Assembly: GCA_963747775.1 (NCBI GenBank)
Contig: CAVVGT010000014.1
Span: 62,001-126,000, forward strand
Direction of reading: 5' to 3'
From: JAGVSZ01 sp963747775
GTDB lineage: Bacteria > Pseudomonadota > Gammaproteobacteria > Burkholderiales > SG8-39
Length of the DNA: 64,000 nt
Shown: one piece after another, positions 34,155 to 42,568 of the stretch
Position numbering within the stretch: the first letter of the stretch is position 1
How the letters are laid out: each line of letters begins with the position of its first letter
Position numbers and translations under genes: made by a program
Notes under the pieces: generated by a model
What the model saw: the letters and a program-made list of their open reading frames with translations, nothing else
Databases searched by the model: none
What the model was told of the DNA's origin: nothing

Positions 34155-34168
34155 GGGACCGACAGGTC

Positions 34169-34210
34169 GGCGGGACTCGCGCGGGCGACGGCGCGAGCCC
34201 CGCCGTTTTT
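34169..34210 (+). terminator. Intrinsic terminator, only 16 bp before the next gene
   Basis: Left arm 34169-34182 and right arm 34191-34204 pair over 14 bases with one mismatch around an 8-base loop. A G and then TTTTT (34206-34210) follow. This is the clearest rho-independent terminator in the window. It ends 16 bases before the start of the alpha/beta hydrolase and overlaps the approach to its ribosome site, so it may attenuate readthrough rather than isolate the gene. Confidence 0.8.
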
Positions 34211-34226
34211 CATGGAGGATGCATCG

Positions 34227-35291
34227 ATGAACGAGACGAAGATCGAGACTGCCAGCGGAGGGCGCCGCAGGTTCCTCGCGGCGAGCGCAGCGGGGCTGGC
34301 GGTCGCGACGCTTCCCGCGGAGCCCGCGAGCGCGCAAATGTCGAGGCCCCCGTCGACCGCCCTGCCGGAGGTCGTCGGCACGGAGCACTGGGCGACCAAG
34401 CGCGTTGCGGGGGAAAGCATCCGCCTGTTCCTGTTGCGCAAGACGCTACGCGATTCGTCCATCGGCGGGCCGCGGCGCGGCACGATCCTGTTCGTGCACG
34501 GGTCCTCGGTCTCGTCGACGCCGGTGTTCGACCTGCGCGTACCGGGCAAGCCCGAGTACTCGGTCATGGACTGGTTTGCCCGTCTTGGCTATGACACCTG
34601 GTGCGTCGACTGCGAGGGATACGGTCGCTCGGACAAGCAGCGCCCGGTGAACGCCGACGTCGCAATGGGCGCCGACGATCTCGCCGTGGCGACGGAGTAC
34701 TTGGCAAAGGTCGCGGCCGAACCGCGCGTGCTCCTCTACGGGGCCTCGTCGGGTGCATTGCGTGCGGCGCTCTTCGCGCAGCGTCAGCCGGAGCGGGTGA
34801 AGCGCCTGGCGCTCGACGCGTTCGTGTGGACCGGCGAGGGCAGTCCGACGCTCGCCGAGCGCAAGAAGCGCGTCGATCAGTACCGTGCTTCGAACCGCCG
34901 GCCCATCGATCGCAAGTTCGTGCACAGCATCTTCACCCGCGATCATCCGGGCACGTCCGATCTGACGGTCGTCGACGCGTTCGCCGATCAGGTGCTCGCG
35001 CTCGATACGTCAGTGCCGACCGGGACGTACGTCGACATGTCGGTGAACCTGCCACTGGTCGACCCGGTGAGGATCGGCGTGCCGACGCTGATCATGCGCG
35101 GGCAGTGGGACGGCATCGCGTCCTTCCAGGACCTCGCCAACTTCTTCGCGAAGCTTCCGAACCCCGACAAGCAGTTCGCCGTGATGCCCGGCATCGCTCA
35201 TACCAGCTTCCGGGCAAAGAACTGGCAGCTCGCCTATCACCTCGTCGATTCGTTCTTCGCCCAGCCGACGCCGATCTACACGGGGGAATGA
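34227..35291 (+). CDS. Tat-exported alpha/beta hydrolase
   Basis: The 354-residue protein starts at ATG 34227, ten bases past TGGAGGAT; an upstream in-frame ATG at 34212 overlaps the ribosome site. The signal is twin-arginine (GGRRRFLAASAAGLAVA). The fold shows the oxyanion strand ILFVHGSSVSSTP, the nucleophile elbow GASSG near residue 175, an acid candidate in LIMRGQWDGI and the histidine in PGIAHTSF. It would cleave an ester or related bond in the periplasm. With the preceding Tat amidohydrolase it may form a two-step extracytoplasmic route, though the terminator at 34169 lies between them. Confidence 0.87.
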   Translation: MNETKIETASGGRRRFLAASAAGLAVATLPAEPASAQMSRPPSTALPEVVGTEHWATKRVAGESIRLFLLRKTLRDSSIGGPRRGTILFVHGSSVSSTPVFDLRVPGKPEYSVMDWFARLGYDTWCVDCEGYGRSDKQRPVNADVAMGADDLAVATEYLAKVAAEPRVLLYGASSGALRAALFAQRQPERVKRLALDAFVWTGEGSPTLAERKKRVDQYRASNRRPIDRKFVHSIFTRDHPGTSDLTVVDAFADQVLALDTSVPTGTYVDMSVNLPLVDPVRIGVPTLIMRGQWDGIASFQDLANFFAKLPNPDKQFAVMPGIAHTSFRAKNWQLAYHLVDSFFAQPTPIYTGE

Positions 35292-35299
35292 CGGCGCGT

Positions 35300-35317
35300 A
35301 CCCCGGGGATACGGGGT
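35300..35317. terminator. Short hairpin between convergent genes
   Basis: ACCCCG (35300-35305) and CGGGGT (35312-35317) form a 6-bp stem around GGGATA in the 36-bp gap between the hydrolase stop and the stop of the gene at 35328. No T-run follows, so termination strength is doubtful; position between convergent genes is the main support. Confidence 0.3.
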
Positions 35318-35327
35318 CCGATCGGCC

Positions 35328-35921
35328 TCATTGCGGCGGCTTGACGCCGTCCTTGCTCACCTGGATGCGCAGGGCGGTAAGCGTGCCGTCCGGCGCGGCT
35401 TGCGCCGCGACGAAGACGTATTCCCCGACCGCCAGATCGCTGCGCGCGCCCGGCACCGCCCGCACGATCGGCACGCCTTCGGGCACGAGGATCTTCTGCA
35501 TGCCGTCCTTGTATTTGAGCGTGAGCTCGCGGTTGCCGGCCGACTGCACGCTCGCCTCGACGTTCGCGTTCGTCATCGTCGCGCCCGGCTGCAGATCCCA
35601 CGGCGTGTGGCCCGACGGAACGTTGGGCGGAAGGTAGTGGACCTCGACCGCAACGAGCGTGCCGTCGGGACGCTTCATCGCAGTGGAGCCGACGTAGTCT
35701 CCCGGCTTGATGTCTTCGAAACGGACGGTTTTGGCGACCGCGACGGTCGCGCTGTCGGGAAGCGCGAGCCGGAGATCCTGTCCCTCGCGCGCCTTTACCG
35801 CCAGGACATTCGGCTCGACGGCGGTGATCGTGCCGCGGATGCGTGCGGGCGTCTGCGCGTCGGCCGCGGCGCTGGCGAGCGCAAGAACGGTGAGGGTCAG
35901 CGCGATCCGCATTCTTGCCAT
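35328..35921 (-). CDS. Secreted beta-rich protein, DUF5666-like
   Basis: The 197-residue protein has a signal peptide ending AAADAQ. The mature part is a run of short beta-strand units such as RIRGTITAVEPNVLAVKA, VRFEDIKPGDYVGSTA and GEYVFVAAQAAPDGTLTALRI, the pattern of small OB-like or DUF5666-type periplasmic domains. A second copy-like unit in the C-terminal half suggests two repeats. No catalytic motif is visible. It stands alone, convergent with the hydrolase at 34227 and just downstream of the Bug gene start-side operon at 36001 in the same direction (79-bp gap). Confidence 0.65.
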   Translation of the reverse strand: MARMRIALTLTVLALASAAADAQTPARIRGTITAVEPNVLAVKAREGQDLRLALPDSATVAVAKTVRFEDIKPGDYVGSTAMKRPDGTLVAVEVHYLPPNVPSGHTPWDLQPGATMTNANVEASVQSAGNRELTLKYKDGMQKILVPEGVPIVRAVPGARSDLAVGEYVFVAAQAAPDGTLTALRIQVSKDGVKPPQ

Positions 35922-36000
35922 GGGGTTTTCCTCCGGGTCGTGGACGTGAAGGAGCGTCGCGGCGGATGCCGGACCCGGGCAAACAGGCCGGGAGGCACTG

Positions 36001-36963
36001 CTATTCCGCCTGCAGTCCGGCGGCCTTGACGACTCTTGCGGTGTTCGCGATGTCGCGCTGCAGAAACTGGCGGAATGCCTCCGGCGAAGTGCTGACCGCT
36101 TCCGCGCCCTGCGCCGCGAAGCCCTCCTTCACGGCGGGGAGGCCTGCCGTCGTCACGACCGCAGCGTGCAGCTTGTCGAGGATTGCGCGCGGCGTGCCCT
36201 TCGGCGCGAGGAGCCCGGCCCAGCCGCTGTAGTCGTAACCGGGCAGCGTCTCCGCGACGGTCGGCAAGTCGCCGAACTGCGGGGCACGCGCGGGCAGGGT
36301 GTACGCGATCGCCCGCAGACGTCCCGCTTTGACGAGCGACATCGCGGCCGGCGCCGGCGTCACTGTCCAGTGCGACTCGCCCGCGACCACCGACGCGACT
36401 GACGGGCCGCCGCCCTTGTACGGCACGTGCAGCGACTCGAAATCGCCCATGACCATCAACAGGACGCCGCCGAGATGGCTCGCGGCGCCCGGACCGGCCG
36501 AGGCCATGTTCACGCGACCGCGATTGGCGCGCGCATAGCCGATCAGCTCCTGCACCGTTGCAATCGGCAGCGTCGGAGTGACCACCAGCACGTTCGGCAT
36601 CACCGCGACCAGCGACACGAACGCGAGATCGTTGACCGGGTCGTAAGGGATCTTCTTCTGCAGCAGCGGCGCAATCGACATGCCGCTCGCGGATGCGAAC
36701 AGCAGCGTATAGCCGTCGGGTGCGGCATTCTTCGCGATCTCGATGCCGATCGCGCCGGCGGCGCCGGCGCGGTTCTCGATGACGATCGGCTGACCCAGCG
36801 TCTCGCCGAGCCGAGCGGCAAAGATCCGGCCGACCGTGTCGATCGAGCTGCCCGGCGCGTTGGGCATCATCAAGCGGATCGGGCGGCTCGGGTAGTCCTG
36901 CGCGGACACCGCGAGCGAGACCGCGGCAAGCAACGAAGCGATCGCGCTGCGCAGCACGCTCAC
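36001..36963 (-). CDS. Bug/TctC-type receptor (4 of 8)
   Basis: A 320-residue periplasmic binding protein that begins with GTG 36963, overlapping the stop of the VOC gene by four bases. The signal peptide ends AVSAQ, followed by YPSRPIRLMMPNAPGSSID, a variant of the usual PGGxxD loop with Ser-Ser in place of glycines. VIENRAGAAGAIG, APDGYTLLFA and HVPYKGGGPSVA are typical. Translational coupling to a VOC dioxygenase-like enzyme suggests that the receptor's ligand is related to that enzyme's substrate. Confidence 0.95.
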   Translation of the reverse strand: MSVLRSAIASLLAAVSLAVSAQDYPSRPIRLMMPNAPGSSIDTVGRIFAARLGETLGQPIVIENRAGAAGAIGIEIAKNAAPDGYTLLFASASGMSIAPLLQKKIPYDPVNDLAFVSLVAVMPNVLVVTPTLPIATVQELIGYARANRGRVNMASAGPGAASHLGGVLLMVMGDFESLHVPYKGGGPSVASVVAGESHWTVTPAPAAMSLVKAGRLRAIAYTLPARAPQFGDLPTVAETLPGYDYSGWAGLLAPKGTPRAILDKLHAAVVTTAGLPAVKEGFAAQGAEAVSTSPEAFRQFLQRDIANTARVVKAAGLQAE

Positions 36964-37838
36964 CGCTCCTCTGCCCGGAAGCGAAACGTGCGCTCGGCTT
37001 CGCCCAGGCGCGCGGAGTCCTTGGTCGAGAGGCCCCAGTGGTCGATGCGATTCGGCGGCCATTTCCAGTCCTCGGGGCGACCAACACGGTAGGTGTCGTC
37101 GACCTCCTGCACCTCGGCGGTGTATTCGACTACCGCGCCGAACGGCGCGATGAAGTACGCGAAAACGTTGTTGCCCGGGCCGTGCCGCCCCGGTCCCCAC
37201 GCCGACGAGAGACCCAGGTCGCGCAGGCGCCCGACTCCGCGCATCACTGCGTCCAGACCGGCCATCTCGAACGCGACGTGATTCAGCGAGGCCGCGCTCG
37301 CGTGCGCGAACGCGAGCGCATGGTGCTTCCGGTTGCAGCGCACGAAGGTCATGTGCCGCGTGCGGTCCGACACGACGAAGCCGAGCCCTTCGACTGCGAA
37401 GCGCGCGCACGCCTCGCGGTCGAGCGTGTTGAGGACGACATGCGTGAGCTGGACCGGCGTGTCGGGGCCGGCGATCGCGGCGACCGGTTCGCGATCCGCG
37501 ACGAAGCGGAAGACCTGTCCTTCCGGTCCGGTCACGAAGAAGCCGCTCGGAGCGCCGGGCTCGTCGAACATCGCGACGCGTTCCGGCGCCGGCGTCCCGG
37601 CGGCCGCCACCCGCGCGTGCACGGTCCCGATCTCGGTTTCGGAGCCGGAGAACGTGAGCGCAGCCGCCCGCGGGGCCGCGGCCTCGGTCAGGGAAACGAG
37701 GTAAGGATGATCGCCGGTGCCGCGGAGAAACGCGGTGCGGCCGCGCAGACCCGCATCGACGAGGCCCCATGTGTCGCGGAGGAACTCAACCGCGGCGTCC
37801 CGTCGCGGCAGCTCGAGCTCGATGCTGCGCAGTCTCAT
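36960..37838 (-). CDS. VOC-family (extradiol dioxygenase-like) protein
   Basis: The 292-residue protein begins at ATG 37838. It has two vicinal-oxygen-chelate modules. The second keeps the His-His-Glu metal triad of type I extradiol dioxygenases: His in QLTHVVLNT near residue 140, His in SLNHVAFEM near residue 196, and Glu in VVEYTAEV near residue 245. These enzymes cleave catechol-like rings next to the hydroxyls using Fe2+. Close relatives include 2,3-dihydroxybiphenyl-type and uncharacterised VOC proteins, so ring cleavage is likely but not proven. The Bug gene at 36001 follows by a 4-bp overlap. Confidence 0.82.
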   Translation of the reverse strand: MRLRSIELELPRRDAAVEFLRDTWGLVDAGLRGRTAFLRGTGDHPYLVSLTEAAAPRAAALTFSGSETEIGTVHARVAAAGTPAPERVAMFDEPGAPSGFFVTGPEGQVFRFVADREPVAAIAGPDTPVQLTHVVLNTLDREACARFAVEGLGFVVSDRTRHMTFVRCNRKHHALAFAHASAASLNHVAFEMAGLDAVMRGVGRLRDLGLSSAWGPGRHGPGNNVFAYFIAPFGAVVEYTAEVQEVDDTYRVGRPEDWKWPPNRIDHWGLSTKDSARLGEAERTFRFRAEER

Positions 37839-37876
37839 GATGAGCGCGCATCTTACTGCAGTGGACGCCGCAGGGG

Positions 37877-38084
37877 CCCGAGCGGCGCCTCGTAGGATCG
37901 GCACGAGCAAGGGGGCACACCCCCTTGCAGATCCCCCAAGTCAGAGCGCCGCTCAGACCGGTGCTACACCGGCCCGAGCGCCGCCTCGCAGGATCGGCAC
38001 GAGCAAGGGGGCACACCCCCTTGCAGATCCCCCAAGTCAGAGCGCCGCTCAGACCGGCGCTACACCGGCCCGAGCGGCGCCTCG
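37877..38084. repeat. 96-bp tandem repeat, about 2.2 copies, each with hairpins
   Basis: Copies begin at 37877 and 37973, and a partial one at 38069. Units differ by about five bases. Each full unit contains a perfect 9-bp hairpin, GCAAGGGGG-CACA-CCCCCTTGC (first copy 37907-37928), and CCGGTG-CTA-CACCGG with one change in copy two. The partial third copy is the last codons of srkA (ending APLGPV and stop), so each full unit also carries a copy of that gene's 3' end. This looks like tandem duplication of the gene end plus spacer. Confidence 0.85.
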
Positions 38085-39106
38085 TCCATAAGCGCAATCT
38101 GCTCCTTGAGCTCGAGCACCCGGTCCTGCCAGTAGCGCTGGGTGTTGAACCATGGGAACGCGGCGGGGAACGCCGGATCGTCCCAGCGCCGCGCGATCCA
38201 CGCGGCGTAATGAATGAGCCGCAGCGTGCGCAGCGCCTCGACGAGGGCGAGCTCGCGCCGGTCGAACTCGAAGAAATCCTCGTAGCCGGCGAGGACGTCG
38301 GAGAGCTGCTTCGTCATCGCGGTGCGATCGCCGGAGAGCAGCATCCACAGGTCCTGCATGGCCGGACCCATGCGGCTGTCGTCGAAGTCGACGAAGTGCG
38401 GGCCATCGTCGGTCCACAGCATGTTCCCTGCGTGGCAGTCGCCGTGCAGGCGGAGCGTCCGCACGTCGCCCGCGCGCTCGTAGCAGCGGCGCACGCGGTC
38501 CAGCGCGAGCTCGACCGTGCTCGTCCACGCCGCGAGCAGGTCGTGCGGGATGAAGTCGTGCTCGAGCAGCCAGTCGCGTGGCTCGATGCCGAAGCTCCCG
38601 ATGCCGAGGCCCGGCCGCTCGACGAAGGGTTGCAGGGCGCCGACCGAGTGGATCCGGCCGATGAAGCGCCCGATCCACTCGAGCGTGTCGGGATCCTCGA
38701 GCTCCGGCGTGCGCCCGCCGCGCCGCGGATACACAGCGAAGCGGAAACCGGCGTGCTCGCCGAGGGAGCGACCGTCAAGGGCGCGCGGGGCGACGACCGG
38801 AATCTCGCGCTCGGCGAGCTCGGCGACGAACGCGTGCTCTTCGTGGATCTGGGCGTCGGTCCAGCGCGCCGGCCGGTAGAACTTCGTCACGACCGGCAGG
38901 CCCGCTTCCAGGAAGACCTGGTAGACGCGGTTCTCGTAACTGTTGAGCGCGATCATGCGCCCGTCGCCGCGCAGGCCGACGGTCTCGAGCGCATCGAGGA
39001 CGACGTCGGGAGTGAGAGCGGAGTAGGGATGCGACCCCGTCGCGGCTGAGCGGACGGGGTTCCCGGGCGGCGCGGTCAGAGCCTCCCCGCCCGCATCAGG
39101 TGCCAC
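38060..39106 (-). CDS. srkA: SrkA/YihE-type stress response Ser/Thr kinase
   Basis: The protein (about 348 residues) matches SrkA, an aminoglycoside-phosphotransferase-like kinase that lowers stress-induced cell death. Clear blocks are LNSYENRVYQVF, VVTKFYRPARWTDAQI with the ATP-binding lysine, the catalytic HGDCHAGNMLW, metal-binding FVDFDDSRMGPAMQDLWMLL and WIARRWDDPAFPAAFPW. The start is uncertain: no ATG lies near the conserved SALTPDVV, and I use GTG 39106, inside the end of the zinc-ribbon gene; CTG 39079 is an alternative. Its stop lies in the third repeat copy at 38069. Confidence 0.9.
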   Translation of the reverse strand: MAPDAGGEALTAPPGNPVRSAATGSHPYSALTPDVVLDALETVGLRGDGRMIALNSYENRVYQVFLEAGLPVVTKFYRPARWTDAQIHEEHAFVAELAEREIPVVAPRALDGRSLGEHAGFRFAVYPRRGGRTPELEDPDTLEWIGRFIGRIHSVGALQPFVERPGLGIGSFGIEPRDWLLEHDFIPHDLLAAWTSTVELALDRVRRCYERAGDVRTLRLHGDCHAGNMLWTDDGPHFVDFDDSRMGPAMQDLWMLLSGDRTAMTKQLSDVLAGYEDFFEFDRRELALVEALRTLRLIHYAAWIARRWDDPAFPAAFPWFNTQRYWQDRVLELKEQIALMDEAPLGPV

Positions 39107-39333
39107 CCGACGCCGTTGCAGAACGGGCACGGGCGCGACTCGAACACGCCGGTCTGCTCGCACGACGTGCAGGTTTTCCAGCCGACCTCACGGGTCGCGG
39201 CCTTGTACTCGCCGCGGCAGCGCCGGCCGTTGGGACTGCGCCCGCAGCGCTGGTTGATCGTCTCGGTCCGGTAGGTTACTGCGTGGCACAGCGAGCAGAC
39301 GCCCACTGGCCGCAGCTTCTTCGTCAACAGCAT
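39076..39333 (-). CDS. Small zinc-ribbon protein
   Basis: The 85-residue protein starts at ATG 39333 with AGGAGGAACG upstream. It has three CxxC pairs: CSLCHA near residue 14, CTSCEQTG near 56 and CPFCNGVG near 69. The last two resemble the DnaJ cysteine-rich CxxCxGxG repeats. A further Cys pair sits in QRCGRSPNGRRC. It probably binds two zinc ions and RNA or unfolded protein. The end overlaps the start region of srkA, so the two are coupled. The family is not one I can name. Confidence 0.75.
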   Translation of the reverse strand: MLLTKKLRPVGVCSLCHAVTYRTETINQRCGRSPNGRRCRGEYKAATREVGWKTCTSCEQTGVFESRPCPFCNGVGWHLMRAGRL

Positions 39334-39368
39334 CGTTCCTCCTGTCTCCGTCGGCCTGAAACCAAGAA

Positions 39369-39384
39369 CCCCGACCTTGCGGGG
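39369..39384 (-). terminator. Probable terminator after the RRM gene
   Basis: On the minus strand CCCCG-CAAGGT-CGGGG is followed by TTCTTGGTTT. It lies in the 114-bp gap after the RRM-protein stop (39448) and before the zinc-ribbon ribosome site, where a weak intrinsic terminator would separate the two units. Confidence 0.45.
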
Positions 39385-39447
39385 CTCCGTGGTTCACGGT
39401 TGCTCGGGACGTGCGGAGATCAGAAAAATGACTATACGCCGACTCGG

Positions 39448-39723
39448 TCAGCGCCGCCGCGAGCGGCCGCCGCCTCCGCCCACGAAGCTGCGCGCTTCGT
39501 TCACGCGCAACGGCTGACCATGCAGGTCCTTGCCGTTGAGGCCCGCGATCGCGGCGAGCGAATGCTGTTTCCCCGGCATCTCGACGAACGCGAATCCCTT
39601 CGACGTGCCGGTGAACATCTCGCGCTTCACCTCCGCCGATTTGACGTCGCCGAACGCCTTAAAGAGATCGATCAGCTCGGCCTCCGTGGCCTGCGGGGCG
39701 AGGTTGCCTACGAAAATCTCCAT
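39448..39723 (-). CDS. RRM-domain RNA-binding protein
   Basis: The 91-residue protein is one RNA recognition motif. RNP2 is IFVGNL at residues 3-8 and RNP1 is KGFAFVEM near residue 43. A glycine- and arginine-rich tail (GGGGGRSRRR) follows. ATG 39723 has AAGGAG nine bases upstream. Such single-RRM proteins in proteobacteria bind single-stranded RNA and are often cold-induced. It begins 25 bp after the RhlE-type helicase stop, in the same direction, so helicase and RNA-binding protein are probably one transcript. Confidence 0.93.
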   Translation of the reverse strand: MEIFVGNLAPQATEAELIDLFKAFGDVKSAEVKREMFTGTSKGFAFVEMPGKQHSLAAIAGLNGKDLHGQPLRVNEARSFVGGGGGRSRRR

Positions 39724-39748
39724 TGCGTTCTCCTTGATGAATCCGTGG

Positions 39749-41465
39749 TCAATTCGTCCGCCGCGGCGTGCCGCGGAGCAGCGCGGGAACAGGCTTATCG
39801 CGCCGACCCCCGCCGGCGCGCGGCGTGCGGCGCGCGTGGTCGTGCAGCCGGCCGAGAGCCGACTCGTGGCTGGCCGGCTGCGCCGGTTCCTGGTGATCGT
39901 GCGCCGCCGCCTGCGCCGGCTGGTGGTGCTTCCGGGGGTGCGCCTCGCTCGGCGGCGCGCGGTGCGGCTGCGGGTTCGCCTCGTGCGCTGCCTCGTAAAG
40001 CGGTTGTGCGTCCGGGTCGTGCGCTGGCGGGTGGCGCGGTTGCGCGTCCGGGTCGCGAGTTGCTTGGCGACGTGGCTGCGCGCTCGCCGCGTGCGCGCCT
40101 TCGTAAAGCGGTTGTGCGTCCGGATCGCGCGCCGGCTGGCGGCGCGACTGCAGGTTCGCCATGTGCGCTGCCTTGTGGCGCGGTTGCGCGTCCGGGTCGC
40201 GTGCGGCCTGGTGGCGCGGCTGTGTGCCTGCGCCGCGCGGTTGCTGGCGCCGAGGCTGTGCGCCCGGGCGCGACCGCGTCGGCGCCTGCGGCCTGGTCTC
40301 GACCGGTGTGGCGGCACGCGGCTCGAACGCCGGTGCTGGGGTGCGCTCGACCTTGCGCTTGAGCAGCTTCTCGATGTCGGCGAGGAGCGGCGCTTCGTCC
40401 GGCGCGACGAGCGAGATCGCCTCGCCCGCGCTGCCGGCGCGGCCGGTGCGGCCGATGCGGTGCACGTAGTCTTCGGGCACGTGCGGCAGTTCGTAGTTCA
40501 CGACGTGCGGCAGCTCCTCGATGTCGAGGCCGCGGGAGGCGAGGTCGGTGGCGACGAGCACGCGCACGTCGCCGGACTTGAAGCCGGCCAGCGCCTTGGT
40601 GCGTGCGCCCTGGCTCTTGTTGCCGTGGATCGCGGTCGCCTCGATGCCGTCCTTGCAGAGCTGCTCGGCGAGACGGTTCGCGCCGTGCTTCGTGCGCGTG
40701 AACACCAGCACCTGCCGCCAGTCGCCGGAGGACACGAGATGGGCCAGCAGCGCGCGCTTGCGGATCTGCGCGACGGGATAGACGCGTTGCGCGACGAGCT
40801 CGGATTCGGCGTTGCGCCGCGCGACCTCGACCATTGCCGGGTCGTGCAGCAGACCGCTCGGCCAGGCTGCGGATCTCGTCGGAGAAGGTCGCCGAGAACA
40901 GCAGGTTCTGCCGCTTCGCCGGCAGGAGCGCGAGGATGCGCCGGATGTCGCGGATGAAGCCCATGTCGAGCATGCGATCGGCCTCGTCGAGCACGAGGAT
41001 CTCGACGTGCCGGAGGTCGACGGTCTTCTGGCCGACGTGGTCGAGCAGGCGGCCGGGCGTCGCGACCAGGATGTCGACGCCGCGGCGCAGCGCATCGATC
41101 TGGGGGTTGATGCCGACGCCGCCGTAGACGAGCGTCGTCTTGAGGCGGAGGTGCTTCCCGTAGGTCCGGACGCTTTCCTCGACCTGCGCCGCGAGCTCGC
41201 GCGTCGGCGTCAGGATGAGCGCGCGAATCGGATGGCGGGCGGGCGAGGGTGAAGCGTTCGCGCGCGACGCGAGTCGCTGCAACAGCGGCAAGGTGAACCC
41301 GGCGGTCTTGCCGGTGCCGGTCTGGGCGCCGGCGAGCACGTCGCGGCCTTCGAGAATGACGGGGATCGCCTGCACCTGGACCGGCGTGGGCGACGTATAG
41401 CCTTCGTCCGCGACGGCGCGGACCAACTCGGGCATAAGCCCGAGGGCTTGAAACGACTGGGACAA
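39749..41465 (-). CDS. rhlE: RhlE-type DEAD-box RNA helicase with one frameshift and a repetitive tail
   Basis: The start is TTG 41465 with AGGAG upstream. The core shows FQALGLMPELVRAV with the Q-motif region TSPTPVQ, Walker A AQTGTGKT, PTRELAAQ, DEAD as LVLDEADRMLDMGF, SAT as LFSATFSDEI, then after the shift VLVATDLASRGLD and HRIGRTGRAG. An extra base (A on the plus strand, 40853) separates the two halves between codons CGG and CTG; a read error is likely. The C-terminal 200 residues are unstructured with RDPDAQP repeats. RhlE helicases remodel RNA in ribosome assembly and decay. With the RRM gene downstream it forms an RNA-handling pair. Confidence 0.88.
39940..40250 (-). repeat. In-gene repeats coding the helicase tail
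   Basis: About four to five degenerate units of roughly 60-75 bases encode RDPDAQP-plus-spacer-plus-AH blocks. In plus orientation GCGCGGTTGCGCGTCCGGGTCGC-like sequence (first 20 bases GCGCGGTTGCGCGTCCGGGT) recurs. Units stay in frame, consistent with slippage or unequal exchange in a disordered tail. Confidence 0.6.
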
Positions 41466-41727
41466 CTGGCTCTCCTGAGCACGGCCTGCTGCGGCTACAC
41501 GCCGTCAGAACCGGTTCAGGCAGATGCGATTACTGATTGATGAGATCGGGGGAGTTCGAGAACAACCGCGAGGGCCCGACGCGAACCGGATGAAGATGCG
41601 TCGATGGCTTGGGTAGGCACTATACAGGGTTTCCGCCGGGGCGGCGGACGGTCAACGCAATCCCGCATAGTCCGTTAGTCCCGGGGCGCGGCCTTTCCGC
41701 TGCGACGAACCAACTGGACTCATCGCG

Positions 41728-41976
41728 ATGACCCGACTGATTTCGCTCCTTTCGGCGGTTGCGTTCGCTATGGCCAGCGGCGCGACGTTCGCGCAGGGCG
41801 CACCCAAGTCGACCGACGCGCCGGGCGCTCCGGCGAGCGCCACCGCTCCGGCACAGGCTCAGGACGGGAAGCAGGCCCAGCCGAAGGCGAAGAAGACCAA
41901 GAAGACGAAGAAGCCGAAGTCCACGACGACCCCGCAGGCCGCGCCGGAAGCCGCGTCGAGCGGCGCCGCGAAGTAG
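41728..41976 (+). CDS. Small secreted lysine-rich protein
   Basis: The 82-residue protein has a signal peptide (LLSAVAFAMASGATFAQ) and a mature part of about 59 residues of Ala, Pro, Lys and Thr, including AKKTKKTKKPKSTTT. It has no cysteines and is expected to be unfolded. Such short cationic periplasmic proteins are common in Burkholderiales and have no known function. The 262 bp upstream (41466-41727), shared with the divergent helicase, shows no clear promoter elements. Confidence 0.6.
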   Translation: MTRLISLLSAVAFAMASGATFAQGAPKSTDAPGAPASATAPAQAQDGKQAQPKAKKTKKTKKPKSTTTPQAAPEAASSGAAK

Positions 41977-42055
41977 CCGGTCCCTGGAAGCGGAGCCGGC
42001 ATCCCGGTACCGCATCCTCTAGAATCGCCCGGCCATACGTTTCCGGGAGCAGACC

Positions 42056-42568
42056 GTGGCGCCGACGAAGAAGGTGGTGAATAGCGCCGTCCCCGAGACC
42101 GGGGGACCCTTCAACCTCGGTGTCGCCTACGGGCCGCTGCTGTTCGTCTCGGGTCTGCCGCCGTTCCGGGAGGCCTACGCGCGGCAGATGCGCGAAGCCC
42201 GCGCACGCGGGGAGAAGCCGCCGCCGTATGTTCCCGAGCCCTTCGACGAGCAGGTACGCGTCGTGATGGACCACGTGAAGACGGTCGTCGCGGCCGCCGG
42301 CTCGAACATGGATTGCCTGCTCAAGGTGATCGTCTGGCTCAAGGACCAGACCAAGGCGGAGGCGTTCGATCGCATCTACCGGACGTACTTCTCGTCGACC
42401 GAGACGTTGCCGGCGCGCACCCGGATGCAGGCCGGTCGCACGCCGATGGATTGCGAGCTCGAGGTCGAGGCGATCGGCTATATCCCGGGCGCGGCTTGGG
42501 GCGCGCCGCGGCAAACGCAGCGTGTGGCGAAGGTGCGGAAGAAGGCCGCGGCGAAGCGCAAGAGGTAA
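42056..42568 (+). CDS. RidA/YjgF family protein with an internal insertion
   Basis: The 170-residue protein starts at GTG 42056 behind GGGAG. RidA proteins hydrolyse reactive enamines and imines from amino acid metabolism. Family parts are FNLGVAYGPLLFVSG, MDHVKTVVAAAGSNMDCLLKV and ARTRMQAGRTPMDCELEVEAIG, with the substrate-binding arginine in the last. Between the second and third strands about 30 extra charged residues are present (REAYARQMREARARGEK), so it is longer than the usual 125-130. A lysine/arginine-rich tail follows. Activity may differ from classical RidA. Confidence 0.85.
   Translation: MAPTKKVVNSAVPETGGPFNLGVAYGPLLFVSGLPPFREAYARQMREARARGEKPPPYVPEPFDEQVRVVMDHVKTVVAAAGSNMDCLLKVIVWLKDQTKAEAFDRIYRTYFSSTETLPARTRMQAGRTPMDCELEVEAIGYIPGAAWGAPRQTQRVAKVRKKAAAKRKR

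Noticed and set aside
37877..38084. CRISPR array
   Set aside because: The unit is 96 bp with no variable spacers and no cas genes; it is a tandem duplication of a gene end.
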